Under the pieces are notes generated by a model. The model made no database searches and was not told the origin of the DNA. It worked only from the letters and a program-made list of their open reading frames with translations. 64,000 nt of DNA from Gnetum montanum (Eukaryota; Streptophyta; Gnetopsida; Gnetales; Gnetaceae), in NCBI GenBank assembly GCA_015680685.1, contig MNCI01001338.1, positions 1-64,000 on the forward strand, written 5' to 3'. Within the stretch, counting starts at the first letter, position 1. Every line of letters starts with the position of its first letter. This document shows, one piece after another, positions 58,621-64,000 of the stretch. The translations under genes were made by a program, and so were the position numbers.

Positions 58621-60249
58621 TTCCGTGAGCTCCACACAACTAGTGTCACCACCTCATCATCAATTGGTTGTGTCTCCTCCTTTCCACCTAGTCATGGGGG
58701 AGACCATCATCCTTACTGGCCCATTTCCCTACACCCCTCACCCTTTTGACACTTTTTTGTTTTACAGTTTTTTGTTTTCCACTTTTTGTTTTACACTTTT
58801 TTGTTTTCCAATTTTTTTTTTACACTTTTTTTTACACCTTTTTGTTTTATACTTTTTGTTTTACACTTCTTTTTCTACACTTCTTTCTTTTACACTTTTT
58901 TTTGTTCTTTAACTTTGTCATCGTATTGCTAAGTGGTCAGTTTTCGTTACAATGGGTACTGTACTAGTCTTCCTTGTTATCTAGCTCCCATCATTGCATG
59001 GTTGTCCCTAGATTTTATGTTCATTTTCACTTCATAAACTTGGTAGTGAGTCCATGTCATCCACCCATTTACCATTCCATGATTTTCCTTTTGTCGCGAA
59101 CATGCAACCCCTTCACTTAAAAACATTTTAATGAATGTGTGACTTGTGTAGTTCCCTGACTGCAGGATGACCCAATGGTTTGACTCAGGTGTGACTTCAA
59201 TGGGAATGCTTTATTCGTTATTCTGTTCTATTCCCTGGGTTGCTAATATGTCCTTACGGATTTCCTTCCACTTCAAGTCTCTCTCCATGGAAGCTCTGGG
59301 CAATTCAACCTTGCATGGTGTGGTCCTCATTGAAAAAAAAATAAAACAAAATAAAATAAACAAATAAACTGAAGATTCAAAGCGCACCCCTTGGTCAGAT
59401 GCATGCACACACACATGGGTCTTCACATGGTGTGGTTCCCCCGAACAAGAGAAAAGAAAAACCAAACATGGGGGAATTCAAAGCACACCCCTTAGATCAC
59501 CTCTCATGGGCCACATGCACTTGTTATGGGACTTCCTTGGTCCCCTCTGACTTTTTCCCGTTTTACTTCCTTCTTCTCACGTTTCCTAGAGTGGTGGTTC
59601 TCTATGGGGGTCATTATTGCTTCCTTGGGGGATGGTTGGGCCTTCGTCTATCGTTGCAATGTCATTGACTATGGCTGGTTTTGGGTCTGACCTCAGGAAA
59701 GGTTCTATGGGGTCACTTAACCACGATTGCACATGGGGTTTCATGTGGTCAACACTTGAAATTTCTATTCTCTCCTCTCCTTCTATTCCCAATTGTCTCT
59801 ATACTCACCTCACTACCCTTTTTATGTTTTGTGTGTTCGTCATGGTTTTTGTAGGTCTCTCATGCCTTGGTGAGTTCTCTTGGTTTGGAGTCTTCATTGG
59901 TCAACACCAATTATTGACACCTAGGCCCACAAACCCTAGTGTTGAGGGTATGCAAGGGCTACAAAGGTTATTGCCTACTATGGGGAGGACCCACCTGCAT
60001 ATTCTTGGTTCCGCCTGTTAAGCCTCCCATCCTTTGGATTCCTTGGTTGATTGTTTTTAGTGTCCCATCGTTCGATCTCTTCCTCGTAGAGTTCTTTTTG
60101 ACCCCCATTCTCCAATTTTGTCTCTTTTTTGCACTCCATTTCCTTCCTCCTGCCCTTATCCATGACCGGGCCTTTCCCGTGCATCAATTGCCTCAATTTG
60201 GGTTTTCAAATTCATCATTTCGGGTGTTTTATGGGTTAGTCAACGCTGG
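58621..60249 (+). mobile_element. Element 2 spacer between integrase and the accessory ORF
   Basis: No convincing gene. It contains a T-rich array of ACACTTTTTTGTTTT units (about 58745-58905), an A-rich stretch (59330-59370) and two related segments of AAAGCRCACCCCTTRG type (59380 and 59480). Open frames here lack protein-like structure. Confidence 0.55.
58745..58905. repeat. T-rich tandem array
   Basis: TTTTACACTTTTTTGTTTTCC-type units repeat about eight times with length variation. The Phe/Leu-rich open frames here are by-products. Confidence 0.8.
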
Positions 60250-60254
60250 TCCAT

Positions 60255-60360
60255 GGGTGAACAGTGCTACATATACGGGGCCCCATATACGTAGCACCTG
60301 CATATACGTGACCGCGTATATGCGGCCCCATCAACGCAGCACCCAACCCCTATATATACA
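60255..60360 (+). promoter_or_regulatory. Internal promoter of the element 2 accessory ORF
   Basis: CATATACGGGGCCCCATATA, CGTAGCACC, GACCGCGTATATGCGGCCCC and ATCAACGCAGC resemble the U3 of the element's own LTR (CACATATAC, GCGTATACGTAGTCGCG, GTTGACGCGGGCC), followed by ACCCCTATATATACACC with a TATA box at about 60351-60358. The first ATG is about 130 bp downstream. Confidence 0.6.
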
Positions 60361-60490
60361 CCTACTCTGCTTTCATTTTTCATCATTTGGAGTTCAAATT
60401 AAGGGGATTTTTTGCCATTTTTCTACCTAACTCTTCCCAACGCACCTACATTCCATCGCGTGTCTGCATCCACCTATCCTTGCCCTTTTT

Positions 60491-63400
60491 ATGGAACCAG
60501 AGGTATGCTCTTAGTCATTGGGGGGGGGGGGGGGGGCCTTTATGTAATTAATTAATTAATTAATTAGTTGTTAATTGCAAAAACTTTGGCCCTAACCCCT
60601 AAATTAACACTCTAGGAGACTTAACAGTGTGCTTGTGCCATTAACATAACTTGGTCAAACTGAGAAAGTATATATGGACCATCTTAAGCTACTTATGAAT
60701 GGTCTAACTAATAGTTATGTTTGATTGTAGATGGCACCCAAACCGAGGCACCCAAGGGATGAAGGACCATCTCAATCGCTAGAGTATGTGGAGGGCTCTC
60801 ATGCAACTGGGCCCTTCCGCGAAAGACCTGATGTGAAATCTGTTCCCAAATTCCTGAAGAGGAGATTCCTGGCACGCAATTCCTAGGGGATGAGCCTCCC
60901 AGGATAGCACAACGGCTTGAGGTCACCCTAACCTAAGCTTGCCTTGATGCTATCACGCCACGCGAGGTTCAACAGACGTTCCTCCAAGAGCTAAATTTTT
61001 GACCATTCCTCGAGAATGGGCCATAAGACGTGAGGCTCCAATTGCAGAACTCTCTAATGTGGCTAATCATCACAACTAGTATTGAATTGTACATAGGAGA
61101 AACTTATCTCTTCTGGACGAATTGGCAACTAGGGTCTAGAATAAGAATCAAAGACATTTATGTCTCTTACTCTTTGGAAACAATAGCGCAAGCTCTAGGG
61201 TTGCCTGAAACTGGGGAAGATGTGGTAGAAACTTCAAAAATGTCCGATCTAGAGGTAAAGGCACAATGGATTAGACAGTGCTACAGGGTAGAGCGCAAGG
61301 AATTCAACTCCTTGACCACAATGGAGAGAGTATACTCAAAGATCGCATCTTACCATTTGAATCCAATGGTAAGACCCAACAAAATCACTACCTTCTCTGC
61401 TCGTGCATGTGTCACCTTGAGTGGGAAATTTCCCATGAGTCTTCCATAGCTATTGTTTTTGGAGATTGAAAAGAGGTTCGCTAAGAACGAATGTAGAAGA
61501 CGAGCTCTCCCCTTTCCCTGCCTAATCCAAAAGTTGTGCAAACGGGCAGGGATAGCATGATATTTTAATGACATAATCTAGCACATCCTAATTACCTTGT
61601 GGAGAGAGATGATGAAAAAAAAAACTCTTGCCACCACACAGATAAAGGAAGAGCAGCAATCACCTCCACCACCTGCACAAACAACGCAGCCGAGCTTGCA
61701 AACCATAGTAGAATACATCCGCAAGATCTGGGAAATGCTCTTGAGTCAGCGAGAGCAATCCAACAGGACTGGTGGAGGAGAGGACCCTTCGGTCTATCAC
61801 CCTGCCATGAGCCACCTGGAGCAAGTGGCTCAATCAATCAACTTGCTTGAAAGGGCAGGGCTGATATTTTCTGCCACCCGAGCATTAGTTCCAACCAGAA
61901 CAGATCCAAGCATCTGATTTGTATCAACTGTAACCCAATAGTTATTCCCTGAAATCTCTAGAAATGCTACTACCTTCTTGGTATGCTGAGAAGATGGTGA
62001 GGAGGTGACAGTCCTGGTGATGTAGCACCAGGGATAAGAAGTTGCAGTTGAAGTGGTTGCGGATACAATTGCTATGGTTCTCAATGCACTGATAACACCT
62101 GTACCAAACATTCATGGACTGCAAGATGTACAAGTGTCTGTCGGAACTTTGTGTAGCAAGAGTGATGCAACCCAACATGAAGAATTGTTGGACCAACTGG
62201 TGGGAATCGGGCAACCAGTTCCGGATGTCTTCGATCTTCCAGACAACATTACTGTGACCCAGTCGAAGCTGCTCTCAGCAAGGGACAAGAGCCTCATTTT
62301 GGAAGGGCAACTAGAAGCTACTCAAGCTACTTGTTAGTGCTTGGCAATAGAAGTAGCCCAATTAAGAGCCCAACTTTCCAATCCATTCATTCTCAATCGC
62401 GAAATTACTAGAGATGAAGCTTTTCAACACCTTTATCTTAAACTTCAAGTTGTTGAGAAAGTAAGGGAGATGGTGATCCTCAACAAGTCCATAGTAGATG
62501 CCCGGGCGTATCACTTAGAAAAGGACTTGGTAGAGGTTCTCCAGGAGAACATGTAGCTAACAACAGAAGTTTATCGCCTGCACAATGTTGGTACAAAGAA
62601 CGAACACATGAAAGATTTCATCCACAAATAGTAGGAGGAGCTAGCCAGGGTGAACGCTGACATAAGAAGATTGGCTGCTGAAAATAAAAATCTGTTAATG
62701 GAGGAGGTTTGGGCATTGCAACAGAATTCTATAATCGAAATTGCTGCTTGGAAGAATGAGGTCCGAAAATTTGAGAAAGTCAAAAATCATTATAGGGACC
62801 AAGTAGGATTGCAGAAGGAGGTAAACGAGAAGCACATTCAAGTCACTATGGCCAAGATGAACCAAGCACTCTAGCAGCTCTAAGAGGGAGGCGATGTATG
62901 GCCATCTATCTTCGATGGGTTGAACACCTACAATAAAGTAGAAATATGCCTAAAGGAGTTGTAGATTGAAGAAATGATAGAATACATGGAGTTGGCCAAC
63001 CTTCAGTATGCAAACTTGGCCATGCTCACAACCGGGAGACTACGGTCAGAGTTAGAAAAATAAGTGGCCACCTCGTATTCCCTATACGAGGGTGAGTTTC
63101 AGGTGCACAAGGCAACAAAACAAATGTTGGCAACAGTAAACACGAAACTCAAGGTTCTCCGCACAAGCTTTGAAGGCCAACATACCATCACAGAGGACTT
63201 GGCCCAAAGAATGAATGACTATCAACAGCTGCAGGTATTAATCTAAGCATTCGATATCTAACACAAGAAGTTCATAGCCTAGTTTGTCAACTTAAAAGAA
63301 CTCATTTCAGCGCTGCCTTTCCCTTGGAAAGTTTCAGTTACAACACACATTGGAGAAGCTGCCTGGACCGTGAACGATCCTAGAAGCAAAGAAGAAAAAA

Positions 63401-63540
63401 TGATGGCTCTCTTGGAGGCTTTCTAGCTGCCTCCAGAAGTTGCAGCTACCGTGGGGTTATCGACATCTGTGCCGCCACCAATGCATGGGCCAAAGGCTAG
63501 AGAGGATCTGTCAGAACCACCATCCCCAGGGATGGTGTGA
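60491..63540 (+). pseudogene. Element 2 accessory 3' ORF (env position, putative plant transposon protein type)
   Basis: A possible first exon encodes only MEPE (60491-60502) and ends at GAG|GTATGC. The acceptor TGATTGTAG|ATG at 60730 joins it in frame to MAPKPRHPRDEG. The middle part (about 61030-61570) has YIGETYLFWTNW, ALGLPETGED and, after a frame change, ALPFPCLIQKLCKRAGIA, resembling the domain common in plant Athila 3' ORFs ('FP.LI..LC..AGV'). A long coiled-coil section (62053-63420, one frame with several TAG/TAA stops) has LQENM, LARVNADIRRLAAENKNL and LKVLRTSFEG. The tail is Pro-rich. Function unknown; historically called env-like. No clear signal peptide or membrane anchor is visible. 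Confidence 0.7.
60520..60568. repeat. Poly-G run followed by (TTAA)n-like repeat
   Basis: A run of about 18 G (60520-60537), then ATTAATTAATTAATTAATTA. Both lie in the proposed intron of the accessory ORF. Long homopolymers are sequencing-prone. Confidence 0.9.
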
Positions 63541-63735
63541 TCTTTTCCAGCAATTTTATGCATCATCCTACACAACAGAGGCTCCAGGACCAGCGAGGTG
63601 TTCAATTTTGTCTCTGAACTCCACCATTTTTGTAATTTATCCTCCTCTGTAACTCAGGCACTTGGTAAATTCATGTTGTGTCATGTGTGTGTCATGTATG
63701 TGTTTAAGTTATGTGTGTTGTAAATAAGTATCCAT

Positions 63736-63790
63736 ACCTTCCAAATTGTAAAGTAACTCAAGGACGAGTTTTTGCTCAATCGTGGAGGTA
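63736..63790 (+). other. Element 2 polypurine-tract region
   Basis: AGTAACTCAAGGACGAGTTT, then TCGTGGAGGTA, immediately precedes the 3' LTR. The same arrangement is seen on the minus strand at 30000-30090 and on the plus strand at 11990-12040, which ties these elements together as one lineage. Confidence 0.75.
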
Positions 63791-64000
63791 TGATGAAGTG
63801 TCATTAAGTTAATGCATTGACTAGGCCGCATATAAAAGGCCACGTATACGCGGTCACATCGAAGCGGGCCCATCGACGTAGCCTCCTTGCGTTGACCTGG
63901 CCCTATTTACGTAGCCACCTTTCCAGGCTTATAAATAAGAGGGCCTTCTGCCTCATTTAGAAATCTTTTTTGAGTAGTTGTAGCGAAGCTCTTATAGTTT
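63791..64000 (+). repeat. Element 2 3' LTR, cut by window end
   Basis: TGATGAAGTGTCATTAAG matches the 5' LTR start and stays colinear to the window end. TATA box at 63930-63937. Differences from the 5' copy are numerous and mostly transitions, concentrated in the CpG-rich palindromes. Confidence 0.93.

Larger units (their letters stand above)
51486..64000 (+). mobile_element. Element 2: Athila-like LTR retrotransposon, runs off the right edge
   Basis: 5' LTR 51486-52401, primer-binding site, gag, protease, reverse transcriptase, RNase H, integrase, a 1.6-kb spacer, an accessory 3' ORF with its own promoter, a purine tract, and a 3' LTR starting at 63791 and cut by the window end. The tRNA-Asp-type primer site, FMDD reverse transcriptase motif (VFMDDFS) and a long 3' ORF in the env position fit the Athila lineage. 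The LTR copies have diverged visibly, so the insertion is old. It is inserted in the gag of element 3. Confidence 0.9.

Noticed and set aside
58625-58967. Phe/Leu-rich membrane-like proteins after the integrase
   Set aside because: They are translations of a T-rich tandem array.

Overview
This is plant nuclear DNA, most likely from a seed plant with a large genome and plausibly a gymnosperm. The organism is inferred, not proven. The support is an AT-rich background, a plant-type LRR receptor kinase with its characteristic intron, a mitochondrial pyruvate carrier (MPC1) homologue, and more than half of the window made of nested, decayed Ty3/gypsy LTR retrotransposons of the plant Athila and Tat lineages. 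Nothing looks bacterial; there is no CRISPR array or operon.

Layout. 1-5516 is non-coding, with duplicated blocks and two GC-rich islands. 5517-8767 holds the one convincing intact gene, a two-exon LRR receptor-like kinase of about 1014 residues. 10159-12138 is a scrambled Athila-type LTR cluster with parts in opposite orientations, abutting an antisense LRR-kinase pseudogene (12139-13020). Old LINE and gypsy fragments lie at 13984-14860. 16473-19043 (minus) is an MPC1-like gene whose middle exon I cannot find and which has lost a conserved Trp, so it is called a pseudogene. 20477-23600 holds two copies of a block that also lies upstream of the intact kinase. 25020-25310 is the 5' end of a third LRR-kinase copy, cut off by a retrotransposon LTR.

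From 25311 to the right edge the window reads as nested insertions. Element 4 (minus, LTR 25311-26382) interrupts the kinase pseudogene. Element 3 (minus, Tat-like, 28294-51485 and beyond) sits inside element 4. Element 1 (minus, 28983-36523, with a perfect 5-bp target duplication CTCGT) sits in the LTR of element 3. Element 2 (plus, Athila-like, 51486 to past the window end) sits in the gag of element 3.

The most interesting signal is in elements 2 and 3. Between the protease and the reverse transcriptase of element 3 lies about 6 kb carrying what looks like an independent multi-exon gene on the opposite strand, with its own TATA box, canonical splice sites and a coiled-coil product. Element 2 carries an accessory 3' ORF with an internal promoter resembling its own LTR U3, a short first exon and an intron. 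In the Athila-like and Tat-like LTRs the zone just 5' of the TATA box holds short palindromes or repeats that differ by family, as if promoter cassettes had been exchanged. Most breaks in these genes are TAG, TGA or Asp-to-Asn changes of the kind made by methyl-cytosine deamination, so the copies are old, silenced relics.
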